A DNA stretch of 64,000 nt from Anaerolineales bacterium (GTDB taxonomy: Bacteria; Chloroflexota; Anaerolineae; 4572-78; J111): contig JACKAU010000002.1 in the NCBI GenBank assembly GCA_020634855.1, forward strand, positions 372,001 to 436,000, written 5' to 3'. Of this stretch, positions 33,711 through 42,676 are shown one piece after another. The first letter of the stretch is position 1; each line of letters starts with the position of its first letter. Below the pieces are notes generated by a model. That model was not told the DNA's origin. It saw only the letters and a program-made list of their open reading frames with translations, and made no database searches. The position numbers and the translations under genes were made by a program.

Positions 33711-35927
33711 ATGGATAATGCTATTAGGTCAGAATCCGGTCATCGAATATCCAGGCGCAAGCTTTGGCGGGCCCTGCTCATTGCCGTGGTTTTTGCCGTG
33801 GCAGGGACGTTTATTATAGTTTTTCAGTTTTTTGCGCAGGATGTAGTTGAACTGAGTACCGGCAGCGTTGCTCCCCAAGACATTGTGGCCCCCCGTCAGT
33901 TCACCTACGTTAGTGACATAGAAACCGACTCAGAACGTGAGCGAGCCAGAACATCGATTCCCACCCGTTTTAGCGCTCCTGATCCCAAAGTGGCCCGGCA
34001 GCAAGTTGACCGCCTTCGTAAAATATTTGATTACCTGGAGACCGTTCGCGCCGACCCCTATGGCTCGGTCGCTGATAAATTCAAATGGATTGCGGCGATA
34101 CCCGACCTGAATTTATCCGATACCGTGATCGATCAAATTTTGATCATGGATGAAACAGCCTGGGCCGAAACGCGATTGGAGGCGCTATCGATTCTTGACC
34201 AGGCTATGCGTGACGAAATCAAAGATAGCCAGGTCGTCACTACTCGCCGGCTGCTGCCCACCAAAGTCGCCCTCGACACTCCTGACCAGCAGTCAATGGT
34301 TATTGTGGATATTGTTGAAGATTTGATCAAGCCCAATACCTTCCCCGACGAAATCCGTACCGAAGCGGAGCGACAAGCGGCTGTTGAAGCCGTGGAGCCG
34401 GTGCAAGTGACGGTTGAGGAAAATGAACTGATTATCCGGGCCGGTGACATCGTCGATCCCAGAACTTTAGAAAAACTGGATGCGCTTCAGTCCAACCAAC
34501 CGGGCTTTAGTTGGGAAGAAAATATTATCGCTCCACTGGTCTTGATGCTACTGATTACAGTTATCATCAGTGTCTATTTGATTCAGTATGCCCCAAAAAT
34601 TCTGGCCGACAGTCGGCGATTGATTTTGCTGGTTCTTTTTATTCTGGCTTTCATCGCCTTGGCCAAAGTCATGATTCCGCAGGGTGGCTTTGTGGCATAT
34701 CTCTATCCGATGGCCGCTCTGGCCATGATGATTGTTATTCTCATCGACGCCCAACTGGCCTTTATTCTCTGTACGGTTTTGGCCTTCCTGGCCGGCTATA
34801 TCTCTGTTGAGGATAGCAAGGGCCTTGTCCCATTCTTAGTTTTAAGCGGCTGGACCGGAGCTTTAGCGTTAGGACGAGGCCAGCGCGTGAGTGGGGTCAT
34901 TCTGGCCGGCATCTACGTGGGCGCGGTCAACGCCGGCATTGCTTATGTGTTTAATCTTTCTCTGGAATGGAACCAGGTAGGCGCGCTGGTTCTGGCCGGA
35001 CTGCTCAATGGGGTGCTGCTGTCAACCGGGTTGGCGCTGATCGGGCTGCTGATTATCGGCAACTTATTCGGCATCACGACCTCCATTCAACTTACCGATC
35101 TGGGACGCCCCACGCAGCCACTGTTGCGACAACTTTTGCTTAAAGCTCCCGGCACTTACCATCACAGCTTGATGGTCAGCAATTTGGCCGAGCAGGCCGC
35201 CGAACGGATCGGCGCCGACTCGCTACTGGTACGGGTGATGGCTTATTATCACGATATTGGCAAAATGCAGCGCCCCTACTTCTTTATTGAAAACCAACCG
35301 CCGGGCATGGCTAACGTCCACGAGAGGCTCGATCCGCAAGTCAGCGCGCAGATCATCATCAGTCACGCCAAAGACGGACTGGACCTGGCCCAAAAATATC
35401 GACTACCGCGAGCGATTAAAGATGGCATTGCTCAACATCATGGCACCAGTTTGGTGAAATTTTTCTACTACCAGGCCGCCGAAGCAGCTAAGGAGCGGGG
35501 CGAAGAAGTCGATGAAGCCGCCTTCCGCTATCCCGGTCCCCGGCCGCAAACTAGAGAGAATGGTATTTTGATGCTGGCCGACGGCTCTGAGTCGGCGGTT
35601 CGTGCGCTGAAACCTCGCTCCACGGAGGAGATCGAGGAGATCGTTCAAAAGATTATCGCTCACCACCTGAACAGCGGCCAGCTTGACGAATGCGATCTGA
35701 CCATCGCCGATCTCCGCCAAATTAGAACCGCCTTTGTCGATATCTTGCAAGGCGTCCACCATCCCCGCATTAAATATCCGGAACAAATTAAAGCAGAAGA
35801 AGAAGCCCGGCAAACCGAGGAGCGACAGGCGGCCGAACCCGAACCGGCCGATGTTGCCCTACCCAAATCCTCGGACAGCCCCGGTAAAACACCCCCGACG
35901 GTCACCCCTCGTGTGGCCACGGAATAA
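33711..35927 (+). CDS. 7TM-HD family phosphodiesterase (PgpH-like)
   Basis: A 738-residue membrane phosphodiesterase. An N-terminal helix (about 18-40) precedes an extracellular 7TMR-HDED domain (about 50-265), a block of seven or eight transmembrane helices (about 275-465) and a cytoplasmic HD domain (about 475-640). The metal motifs are HHSLMVSNLAEQ, YYHDIGKMQRP and QHHGTSLVKFFY. Characterised relatives (PgpH) hydrolyse the second messenger c-di-AMP. The C-terminus (about 680-738) is a Glu/Pro-rich disordered tail. It lies upstream of ybeY and dgkA, the conserved order in many Gram-positive-like genomes. Confidence 0.92.
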   Translation: MDNAIRSESGHRISRRKLWRALLIAVVFAVAGTFIIVFQFFAQDVVELSTGSVAPQDIVAPRQFTYVSDIETDSERERARTSIPTRFSAPDPKVARQQVDRLRKIFDYLETVRADPYGSVADKFKWIAAIPDLNLSDTVIDQILIMDETAWAETRLEALSILDQAMRDEIKDSQVVTTRRLLPTKVALDTPDQQSMVIVDIVEDLIKPNTFPDEIRTEAERQAAVEAVEPVQVTVEENELIIRAGDIVDPRTLEKLDALQSNQPGFSWEENIIAPLVLMLLITVIISVYLIQYAPKILADSRRLILLVLFILAFIALAKVMIPQGGFVAYLYPMAALAMMIVILIDAQLAFILCTVLAFLAGYISVEDSKGLVPFLVLSGWTGALALGRGQRVSGVILAGIYVGAVNAGIAYVFNLSLEWNQVGALVLAGLLNGVLLSTGLALIGLLIIGNLFGITTSIQLTDLGRPTQPLLRQLLLKAPGTYHHSLMVSNLAEQAAERIGADSLLVRVMAYYHDIGKMQRPYFFIENQPPGMANVHERLDPQVSAQIIISHAKDGLDLAQKYRLPRAIKDGIAQHHGTSLVKFFYYQAAEAAKERGEEVDEAAFRYPGPRPQTRENGILMLADGSESAVRALKPRSTEEIEEIVQKIIAHHLNSGQLDECDLTIADLRQIRTAFVDILQGVHHPRIKYPEQIKAEEEARQTEERQAAEPEPADVALPKSSDSPGKTPPTVTPRVATE

Positions 35928-35939
35928 CACAGAGGTTAT

Positions 35940-36425
35940 ATGTTAGACGCCCTAATTCAAATCGACGATGAATTTACAACCGAGGTTAATGCGTCTCTGC
36001 TTCAAGAGGCTCTACGATCTGCATCTCAACTGCTGAGCGAGCGTATCCCTCCGCCCAGCACCCTAACAATCACAATCACTAACAATGATATGGTCGCCGC
36101 GCTTAATCAACAGTATCGCGGCGTCAACGCGCCTACGGATGTCCTCTCCTTTGAAAATGTTCCCGATCCGGACTTTCCGGCCCATGATCCGGAACTGGCC
36201 AGCTACCTGGGCGATGTCGTCATTGCGTTTCCTGTGGCTCAAAGCCAGGCAGAGGCCAGTGGGCACACCCCCCAAGAAGAAATAACCCTGCTGGCCGTCC
36301 ACGGTTTGCTGCATTTATTAGGTCTAGATCACGACACCCCCACCCATAAAACCGAGATGTGGGCTGTCCAACAAAAGCTTATGGCCCATCTAGGACTGGC
36401 CCACGTCCAACCCACCGAAAAATAA
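35940..36425 (+). CDS. ybeY: Endoribonuclease YbeY
   Basis: Metal-dependent RNase acting in 16S rRNA maturation and ribosome quality control. The zinc-binding HGLLHLLGLDHDTPTH (H-x3-H-x5-H) is near residue 121, and the LNQQYRGVNAPTDVLSFE block near 60 is diagnostic. At 161 residues it has family length. It starts 12 bp after the 7TM-HD gene and ends 12 bp before the kinase gene, so an operon is clear. Confidence 0.95.
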   Translation: MLDALIQIDDEFTTEVNASLLQEALRSASQLLSERIPPPSTLTITITNNDMVAALNQQYRGVNAPTDVLSFENVPDPDFPAHDPELASYLGDVVIAFPVAQSQAEASGHTPQEEITLLAVHGLLHLLGLDHDTPTHKTEMWAVQQKLMAHLGLAHVQPTEK

Positions 36426-36437
36426 AGGCCGGCAAGC

Positions 36438-36815
36438 GTGCAAAAGATTAATCGTATTCAGAGTTTTCAATATGCTTTCGCCGGCCTATGGTACACTCTC
36501 AAAACGCAGCGAAACGCCCAAATTCATGTTGGCATTGGCAGTTGCATTATCATCCTCGCTTTTGTTTTGCAAATCAATCTAACCGAATGGACCATCATTG
36601 CCCTCACCTCCGGCTTTGTCATTGTGACCGAGATGCTGAACACAGCCATCGAAGGCGCAATGGATTTTGCTTCTACTGACTATCACCCCCAAATCAAAGT
36701 CGTCAAAGACGTTGCTGCCGGCGCTGTCTTAGTTTCCGCTATCACGGCCATTGTGGTCGGCTTGCTGATTCTTGGCCCCAAACTGTACGTCTGGCTATAT
36801 TCTTTCACAATTTAG
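36438..36815 (+). CDS. dgkA: DgkA-family diacylglycerol/undecaprenol kinase
   Basis: A small integral membrane kinase of 125 residues with three transmembrane helices. Family motifs: SFQYAFAGLWYTLKTQRNAQ with the amphipathic surface helix, then FVIVTEMLNTAIEGAMDF containing the catalytic Glu and the E-x-x-N-T-A-I-E signature, and VKDVAAGAVLVSA. In Gram-positive lineages it phosphorylates undecaprenol. The start is GTG at 36438. It follows ybeY by 12 bp. Confidence 0.92.
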   Translation: MQKINRIQSFQYAFAGLWYTLKTQRNAQIHVGIGSCIIILAFVLQINLTEWTIIALTSGFVIVTEMLNTAIEGAMDFASTDYHPQIKVVKDVAAGAVLVSAITAIVVGLLILGPKLYVWLYSFTI

Positions 36816-36862
36816 TCCCAAACGAACAAACTTTTATCGTCAACAAACTTACGCAGTCCGAA

Positions 36863-36945
36863 AGGTGACAGTCACTTGGTCATGCTAAATCGACCTGTTT
36901 GAGCTATCCCGCTTCTGATTTATTAACCACAAGTGACTGTTACCT
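36863..36945 (+). repeat. Palindromic element of the AGGTGACAGTCACTT family, copy 1
   Basis: 83-bp element with 15-bp inverted ends (AGGTGACAGTCACTT and AAGTGACTGTTACCT, one mismatch). The inside shares the phrase 'AATCGAC-TGTTTG-GCTA' with copy 2 at 58604-58685. It is non-coding. Confidence 0.75.
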
Positions 36946-37134
36946 GGGTTTTTGCGTGAGTCTCGGTCAAAAGCACTTTTCGCTTCAATCCCTCTTGAAT
37001 CGACCGCCTTACCTTGCATCCCCCGTAACAGTCAGTTATCATTGATAATACAGTTAGACGCACTTTCTCAACTGAAAGCAAGGACTTGCCTCAACCTTTA
37101 CATCATCAATTCTCAAGCAGAAAGTGAGATACTC

Positions 37135-38580
37135 ATGGAAGATCTAACCGGACGACAATTTGGCCCCTACCACATCACCGCTCCTTTAGGCGCGGGAGGC
37201 ATGGCCGCTGTTTATAAAGCCTACCAACCCAGCGTCGATCGCTATGTCGCGATCAAGGTTTTGCCTCAGCATTTCGCCAAAGATCAACAATTTGTCCAGC
37301 GTTTCGAACGCGAAGCCAAGGTGCTGGCCAAACTCCAGCATCCTAACATCCTGCCTGTGCATGATTATGGCCAGACCGACGGCTACACCTATCTGGTGAT
37401 GTCGTTTGTTGAAAGTGGTGATCTATCAGAACTAATGCAGGGTAAAAAGCTGCCTCTGCCAGAGATCGGTCGCATCATTAGCCAAGTGGGCGATGCGCTG
37501 GATTATGCCCACGCTCAAGGCGTAATTCATCGTGATATCAAGCCCAGCAACATCTTGGTCGATCAACGAGGTAATTGTCTACTGACCGACTTTGGGTTGG
37601 CCAAAATGGTAGCCGGTACATCTGAAAAGTTGACCGCCACCGGTTTTGTGGTCGGGACGCCGGCTTATATGGCCCCAGAGCAAGGGATGGGTGAACCGGC
37701 CGACGGCCGCAGCGATATCTATGCCTTAGGCATCATCTTGTATGAACTAATGACCGGCCAGGTGCCGTTCCGAGCGGAAACACCCATCGCGATCGTGATG
37801 AAGCACATTCACGATCCGTTGATATCGCCCCGAAATTTCCAGGAAGATATCACAGAACCGGTTGAACGAGTCATTTTAAAAGCATTAGCCAAAGACCCTG
37901 CGGATCGTTTTGCCACCGCCGGAGATATGGTCAACGCCTTTCAGGCGGCGATCAATACCTCCGGACCGGCAACTATGCTCGACCCGATTCAGCCCACAGC
38001 GACCCACATCAGCAAAGTCAAACCCCCGACCGCCAAACCCTCTGCCCAGGCGGCTCGGTCTGGACCAGGGCTATGGTGGGTAGCCGGCGGCTTAGCAGCC
38101 CTCGTGCTCATTGGGTTGGTGGCCTTAGGAGTTTGGCTGCTGCTGGCCCTCGAATCCGTTGAGAACGCGCCGGCTCAAGCCGCGCCGATAGCCGCCCCTA
38201 CGCAGCCCGCGCTCCAGGCGACCTCGTTACCGTCGCCCACTGTCTCCCTGCCCACACAGGCGCCGGCAGACCCTACCGCTACATCTACCCAAGTGGTGCC
38301 GCCTACCCAACCTGCCGCGTCAGAACCCATTCAGCCCGCCGCCGCAGATCCGACGCAGCCCGCTTCGCCTGAGCCAGCTCCACCCCCAACCCAACCACCC
38401 CCACCGGGCGACTCACCGCCCGTAGAAGCTATCGCAGTCTGCCAAGGATTAAACACGGGCGATGCCTGTCGCTTCACGCCGCCAATTGGTCCGGCAGTGG
38501 ACGGCCAATGCCAGCAGATCCGCAATCAACTGGCTTGTGTGCCGGCCGGAGCGCCGCCGCTGCTAAGAAATGGCAATTAA
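37135..38580 (+). CDS. Membrane-anchored Ser/Thr protein kinase
   Basis: A PknB-type kinase of 481 residues. The catalytic domain spans about 10-280: glycine loop LGAGGMAAVYKAYQ, Lys in YVAIKVLPQ, HRDIKPSNILVD, DFGLAK and GTPAYMAPEQG. One transmembrane helix (about 317-340) is followed by an extracellular Pro/Thr/Ala-rich linker. A short C-terminal module with four Cys (VCQGLNTGDACRFT ... GQCQQIRNQLACVP) may be a small disulfide-bonded domain. I chose ATG 37135 (MEDLTGRQFGPYHI), since the longer upstream frame adds a non-conserved tail. No partner phosphatase is adjacent. Confidence 0.9.
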   Translation: MEDLTGRQFGPYHITAPLGAGGMAAVYKAYQPSVDRYVAIKVLPQHFAKDQQFVQRFEREAKVLAKLQHPNILPVHDYGQTDGYTYLVMSFVESGDLSELMQGKKLPLPEIGRIISQVGDALDYAHAQGVIHRDIKPSNILVDQRGNCLLTDFGLAKMVAGTSEKLTATGFVVGTPAYMAPEQGMGEPADGRSDIYALGIILYELMTGQVPFRAETPIAIVMKHIHDPLISPRNFQEDITEPVERVILKALAKDPADRFATAGDMVNAFQAAINTSGPATMLDPIQPTATHISKVKPPTAKPSAQAARSGPGLWWVAGGLAALVLIGLVALGVWLLLALESVENAPAQAAPIAAPTQPALQATSLPSPTVSLPTQAPADPTATSTQVVPPTQPAASEPIQPAAADPTQPASPEPAPPPTQPPPPGDSPPVEAIAVCQGLNTGDACRFTPPIGPAVDGQCQQIRNQLACVPAGAPPLLRNGN

Positions 38581-38603
38581 ATAACTTCAACGATACTGAA
38601 GAT

Positions 38604-38650
38604 AGAGATAAGGCGATTGGCCTTAGAAATCGCCAAATCGCCTTATCTCT
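38604..38650 (+). repeat. 15-bp perfect inverted repeat after the kinase gene
   Basis: Arms 38604-38618 and 38636-38650 (AGAGATAAGGCGATT and its complement) with a 17-nt loop. No T run follows, so it may stabilise the mRNA end or be an interspersed palindrome rather than a classic terminator. Confidence 0.6.
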
Positions 38651-38769
38651 AATCTCCAATCTCCGGCCAGATTGCTCAAGTTATTTAACAGCCGATCCTA
38701 AGATAATCCCATTAAACCCATAGAAACGAGGATAACATGATTTACTGGTACGAACCGATTTTTTACATT

Positions 38770-39804
38770 AGACGTGTTGCGAAATAAGGTAAACCTGAGT
38801 ATTGTAACGATAAAATAGGATAAAGAAGGTGAAGCAGGTGATAAATATAAACCGAGCCTTAAAGTCAGAGCGTTTGCTGAAAGCATTAACCGGGGTGAGT
38901 GTCGCTGAATTCAACACCCTACTCCCGAGCTTTGATGCTGCTGTAACCAAGAGCAAGCGAGAGCAGAAAACTAACCGCAAACGAGCCGAGGGAGGTGGCC
39001 GAAAACACACCTTGCTGACCAGTCAGCACCAACTCTTCTTCATCCTGTTTTACCTGAAATGTTATCCGACCTTTGATCTGGCCGGCTTCTTTTTTGATGT
39101 CGACCGCTCCCGAAGCTGGCATTGGGTCCAGGAGTTGTTACCTATTCTGGAAAAAACATTGGCTTGGCAGGTGGTCCTGCCGAAACGCAAGATCCGCACC
39201 GTAGAAGAATTCATGCACCACTTTCCCGAGATCAAGGATATTTTCATTGATGGTACAGAACGCCCCGTGCAACGACCCCAAAAGGGCAAAGCCCAACGCA
39301 AGCACTATTCCGGCAAGCAAAAAGAGCATACGGTGCGCAACTTGGTTGTAACCGATGAACAAACCGCCATCTTGTGCTTAACCCCAACCAAACCAGGATC
39401 TCGACAGGATTATCATCGCTTCAAACAGTCTCAGCTTGGCGAGCACATTCCGACTGATGTCGGGGTCTGGGTTGATCTCGGTTTTATGGGCATCAAGAAA
39501 GATTATCCCCAACTCGATGTCGTGATGCCCCATAAAAGTAGTAAACACCATCCCTTGACCCCAGACCAAAAGGCTGACAACCAGACCATTAGCGCGGGCC
39601 GCATTGTGGTTGAGCATGCCTTGGCTGGCATCAAACGGTTCCGCTGTTTAACCGATACCTATCGCAATAAAAGCCAATCTCTCGCTGATTTGTTCATGCT
39701 GGTCGCTTGTGGCTTGTGGAATTACCACCTTCGCCACGCTTAATCCTTTGACTTCTTACCTTATGCTGTCTCTTTTTTTCGGCTCCTTATTTCACAACAT
39801 GTCT
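38770..39804 (+). mobile_element. Complete IS5-like insertion sequence
   Basis: About 1035 bp. The ends are imperfect inverted repeats, AGACGTGTTGCGAAATAAGG at 38770-38789 and the complement of AGACATGTTGTGAAATAAGG at 39785-39804 (2 mismatches in 20). The flanks are ATT on both sides (38767-38769 and 39805-39807). If the repeat is counted from the G, the duplication is TA. One intact transposase gene fills the inside. It sits between the Ser/Thr kinase and the tRNA-Lys gene and interrupts no visible gene. Confidence 0.9.
38829..39743 (+). CDS. IS5-family transposase (DDE_Tnp_4 type)
   Basis: A 304-residue transposase encoded in a single frame without frameshift. It has an N-terminal helical/HTH part (about 1-95). 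The DDE catalytic core has the first Asp in DIFIDGTERPVQRP (about 140), the second in WVDLGFMGIKK (about 215) and the Glu in GRIVVEHALAGIKRF (about 265). The basic YSGKQKEHTVRN motif is typical of the IS5/IS1031 group. The start is GTG at 38829. It appears intact and may be active. Confidence 0.93.
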   Translation: MKQVININRALKSERLLKALTGVSVAEFNTLLPSFDAAVTKSKREQKTNRKRAEGGGRKHTLLTSQHQLFFILFYLKCYPTFDLAGFFFDVDRSRSWHWVQELLPILEKTLAWQVVLPKRKIRTVEEFMHHFPEIKDIFIDGTERPVQRPQKGKAQRKHYSGKQKEHTVRNLVVTDEQTAILCLTPTKPGSRQDYHRFKQSQLGEHIPTDVGVWVDLGFMGIKKDYPQLDVVMPHKSSKHHPLTPDQKADNQTISAGRIVVEHALAGIKRFRCLTDTYRNKSQSLADLFMLVACGLWNYHLRHA

Positions 39805-39893
39805 ATTATTCTGGGTCTTTTCACTGGTTTACTATTTGCCGGGCTTCTAATGTATCTCCCTTTTATTCTAACTGCCTCGTAATATACGCTCAT

Positions 39894-39922
39894 TTGCAAA
39901 AGCGATTTAAGCCTGGTATAGT
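39894..39922 (+). promoter_or_regulatory. Candidate promoter upstream of tRNA-Lys
   Basis: TTGCAA (39894-39899), a 17-bp spacer and TATAGT (39917-39922). It is about 100 bp upstream of the tRNA and lies outside the IS element. Confidence 0.45.
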
Positions 39923-39959
39923 AGTTAATCCTTATGTCTTCTCAATAATCTGGGGTAAT

Positions 39960-39985
39960 GTAGGGTAAAGTTAAGTTTGTCCTAC
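39960..39985. repeat. Degenerate copy of a 26-bp palindrome
   Basis: Reads GTAGGGTAAAGTT followed by AAGTTTGTCCTAC. The right half is identical to the perfect palindrome at 53522-53547 and the left half has 3 differences. Confidence 0.55.
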
Positions 39986-40029
39986 AAGAACCTTTAATTT
40001 ATTGAAAGATACCAACTCCTTCCCTAAGC

Positions 40030-40102
40030 AGGCTCGTAGCTCAATTGGCAGAGCAGCGGACTCTTAATCCGCGGGTTGAGGGTTCGAGTCCCTCCGAGCC
40101 TA
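40030..40102 (+). tRNA. tRNA-Lys (CTT anticodon)
   Basis: 73-nt gene folding without mismatch. Acceptor AGGCTCG pairs with CGAGCCT, discriminator A. The D arm is GCTC...GAGC and the anticodon stem GCGGA/TCCGC with loop CTCTTAA (anticodon CTT at 40063-40065). The T arm is GAGGG-TTCGAGT-CCCTC. CCA is not encoded. It stands alone. Confidence 0.95.
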
Positions 40103-40254
40103 TTCGAGTTCTACTCGAACGACGCCGCTGTTTTGGGCCATCCCGCGCAATCCCCAATGACCGGTTATCCCGGATTAAATTCATCCATCGCCTTTTCAAT
40201 GGCTAACCGCCGACTGCATTAGCAGTACCCCAAATTATATAAACCGAAGACGAG

Positions 40255-40318
40255 ACGACCGGATAATGAAATTCACCCTACCCATTAGGATGAGTTTAAA
40301 CATCATCCGGTCGTTTTT
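40255..40318 (+). terminator. Terminator-like long hairpin downstream of tRNA-Lys
   Basis: ACGACCGGAT-A-ATG at 40255 pairs with CAT-C-ATCCGGTCGT ending near 40313, followed by TTTTT. The 30-nt loop is long for a terminator, so the hairpin could be the end of a small transcript that starts after the tRNA. Confidence 0.55.
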
Positions 40319-40487
40319 GGTGAAATCACTCAAGTGGATATAGGTTTTTGTGAACCCTTGTAATATGCTGATAGCGTAAATCAACACTAAACCGATGCCA
40401 TCTCATTGGTTTTCACGTCATTGCGCCTATACAAAAATTGAAGAACTCACAATCCACAGCGCCATTCTGGAATCGGGTAGTTTGAGA

Positions 40488-40530
40488 AAGCCGAAGTCTT
40501 AGTCGTAAAACGCTCGACTTCGGCTTTTTG
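40488..40530 (+). terminator. Rho-independent terminator before the branching enzyme gene
   Basis: Perfect 12-bp stem AAAGCCGAAGTC (40488-40499) with GACTTCGGCTTT (40517-40528), 17-nt loop, T run to 40530. It lies 107 bp before the branching enzyme ATG with no gene between it and the tRNA, so it may end a small RNA or act as a leader terminator. Confidence 0.75.
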
Positions 40531-40636
40531 AATGAACCCTACAAACCCTTTTACATCTTTCCCACCTCGACTTACAGGGATGGCGCTGAAGAAATCTCTA
40601 ATTTCCATCCAATTTCTAATGGAAAGGACAGTTACG

Positions 40637-42451
40637 ATGTCAAAAAATAACCAGCCCAGCCAGGTAGCAGGCATGGGGGCCATCGTCCATAATCAAACCG
40701 TTAGCTTCCGAGTTTGGGCCCCCAATGCCAAAAAAGCATATGTGACCGGGAGTTTCAACAACTGGAAAAAAACGACGGTTCCCCTTTATAGCGAATATAA
40801 CGGCTATTGGTCAGCCGATGTGCCCGAGGCCACGACAGACGATGAATATAAATTTGTAATTTATACGGGTGATGGCCGAAATTTTACCCGGATCGACCCT
40901 TATGCCCGCCAAGTAACCAACTCGATCGGCAACGGCGTTATCTACGAGCCTAACACCTTTGATTGGGGCAACGATAAATTCAAAATGGCCCACGGTAACG
41001 AACTGATCATTTACGAAATGCACATCGGAACCTTTCATGTTACTGAAGAGGGCGGTCCCGGCACGTTTGACAGCGCCATTGAAAAAATGTCCTACTTACA
41101 GGAGTTGGGCATCAATGCCATCGAACTGATGCCGGTGGCAGAATTTCCCGGCGACTTTTCCTGGGGCTACAACCCGTCGCATCCGTTTGCTATCGAGAGC
41201 ATCTATGGCGGGCCGGATGCGTTTAAACGTTTCGTCAAAGCGGCTCATAAGCACGGTCTGGCCGTTATAGTCGATGTCGTTTACAACCACTTCGGTCCGA
41301 CCGATATCGATTTGTGGCAGTTTGACGGCTGGAGTGAAAATGAAATGGGCGGCATCTACTTCTACAACGATCACCGGGCCAACACTCCGTGGGGCGCCAC
41401 CCGCCCCGACTACGGTCGCGGTGAAGTTCGGCAGTATATCCGAGATAATGTGATGATGTACCTGGAAGAATATCACGTCGATGGGCTACGCTGGGACGCT
41501 ACCGTTCATATTAAAAACATCGAGGGCAACGAAGGCAACCCCGCTAGCGATCTCCCCGAAGGTTGGGGACTGATGCAGTGGATCAATGATGAAGTCCATG
41601 ATCGCTTCCCCGGAAAAATCTTGATTGCCGAACATTTACCGAACAACGAGTATGTGACCAAAGATACCGGAGCCGGCGGTGCGGGCTTTACGGCCCAATG
41701 GGATGCGCAGTTTGTTCACCCGATTCGCGGTGCGATTATTACCAATGACGACGCCTTTCGTGATCTGAACGCCGTGGCCGGCGCGATTGAAAACCGCTAT
41801 GATCTCGACCGCTATCAGCGGGTCATCTACACCGAGTCACACGATGAGGTCGCCAACGGTCGGGCTCGTATCCCCGAAGAAATCTGGCCGGGTGAGGTGG
41901 ACAGTTGGTTTTCGCGTAAACGCTCCACATTGGGGGCTGCACTGATGTTGACCACGCCGGGCATTCCTATGCTGTTTCAAGGGCAAGAGCTGTTGGAAGA
42001 TCGCTGGTTTCACGACCAAGATCCCATAGAGTGGCGTCGGGTTGAAGAACAAGGTGGTATTCTACAATTGTATAAAGATTTGCTCAGCCTACGTCGCAAC
42101 CTCCCGGAGGTTACGCGTGGCTTGACCGGTCAAGGTCTCCACATATTCCGGGTCGATCACGAAGCCAAACTGCTGGCCTTCCATCGCTGGGCTGAGCAAG
42201 GCCCGGGCGACAGTGTGGTAGTAGTCGCCAATATGGCCAACCAAACGCTCGAAAATTTCGTTATCGGTTTTCCACGTGCAGGCATATGGAAGACTCGTTT
42301 CAACAGCGACTCAAATGTTTACTGCGATGATTTTAGCAACCACCCTTCTTTTGATGTAGAAGCCAAAGAGGGCGATACAGACGGCCTACCGTGCTACGGC
42401 GAAATCAGCATCGGCCCATACACGGCATTGATCTTCTCCCAAGATGAGTAA
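40637..42451 (+). CDS. 1,4-alpha-glucan branching enzyme-like GH13 protein
   Basis: A 604-residue glycoside hydrolase family 13 enzyme. The N-terminal CBM48/early-set domain (about 10-95) has FRVWAPNAKKAYVTGSFNNW. The catalytic barrel has region I VDVVYNHFG, region II VDGLRWDATVHI (nucleophile Asp), region III ILIAEHLP (acid/base Glu) and region IV YTESHDEVANG. A C-terminal beta domain follows. The pattern fits branching enzymes better than amylases, so it would create alpha-1,6 branches in glycogen, though isoamylase- or trehalohydrolase-like activities cannot be excluded. ATG 40637 is chosen over an upstream frame. AAAGGA lies before it. No glgA or glgC neighbours are present. Confidence 0.85.
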   Translation: MSKNNQPSQVAGMGAIVHNQTVSFRVWAPNAKKAYVTGSFNNWKKTTVPLYSEYNGYWSADVPEATTDDEYKFVIYTGDGRNFTRIDPYARQVTNSIGNGVIYEPNTFDWGNDKFKMAHGNELIIYEMHIGTFHVTEEGGPGTFDSAIEKMSYLQELGINAIELMPVAEFPGDFSWGYNPSHPFAIESIYGGPDAFKRFVKAAHKHGLAVIVDVVYNHFGPTDIDLWQFDGWSENEMGGIYFYNDHRANTPWGATRPDYGRGEVRQYIRDNVMMYLEEYHVDGLRWDATVHIKNIEGNEGNPASDLPEGWGLMQWINDEVHDRFPGKILIAEHLPNNEYVTKDTGAGGAGFTAQWDAQFVHPIRGAIITNDDAFRDLNAVAGAIENRYDLDRYQRVIYTESHDEVANGRARIPEEIWPGEVDSWFSRKRSTLGAALMLTTPGIPMLFQGQELLEDRWFHDQDPIEWRRVEEQGGILQLYKDLLSLRRNLPEVTRGLTGQGLHIFRVDHEAKLLAFHRWAEQGPGDSVVVVANMANQTLENFVIGFPRAGIWKTRFNSDSNVYCDDFSNHPSFDVEAKEGDTDGLPCYGEISIGPYTALIFSQDE

Positions 42452-42676
42452 CTTTTATCGTTAAGAAGCACCGACTCAGCGACCAAAAGATTATTCGATT
42501 GGGAAAGGATTACTACTCAACCGAGTATAGTCATATCCGGCCAAAAATTGTACCCTATTTATAATACACTTAACGGACAAAGATAAAGTGGATAGTCAGT
42601 CTCTACATTACCACCCACCCAACTTACCAGCCATCTAACCGACTATCCACTCCACCTATTTTGGAAGGAGAGAACA
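42452..42676. other. Spacer with a palindromic element and a -10 box
   Basis: A perfect TATAAT lies at 42560-42565, without a clear -35. An inverted repeat (AGTGGATAGTC at 42587-42597 with its complement at 42641-42651) encloses 43 nt. The element would lie in the 5' leader of the M48 protease mRNA. Confidence 0.45.

Noticed and set aside
36952..37134. Upstream extension of the Ser/Thr kinase
   Set aside because: The 61 extra residues are not kinase-like and begin just beyond a palindromic repeat. The kinase proper starts at ATG 37135.
38770..39804. IS element disrupting a gene
   Set aside because: Both flanks are spacer. The upstream kinase gene has its own stop and hairpin 120 bp earlier.
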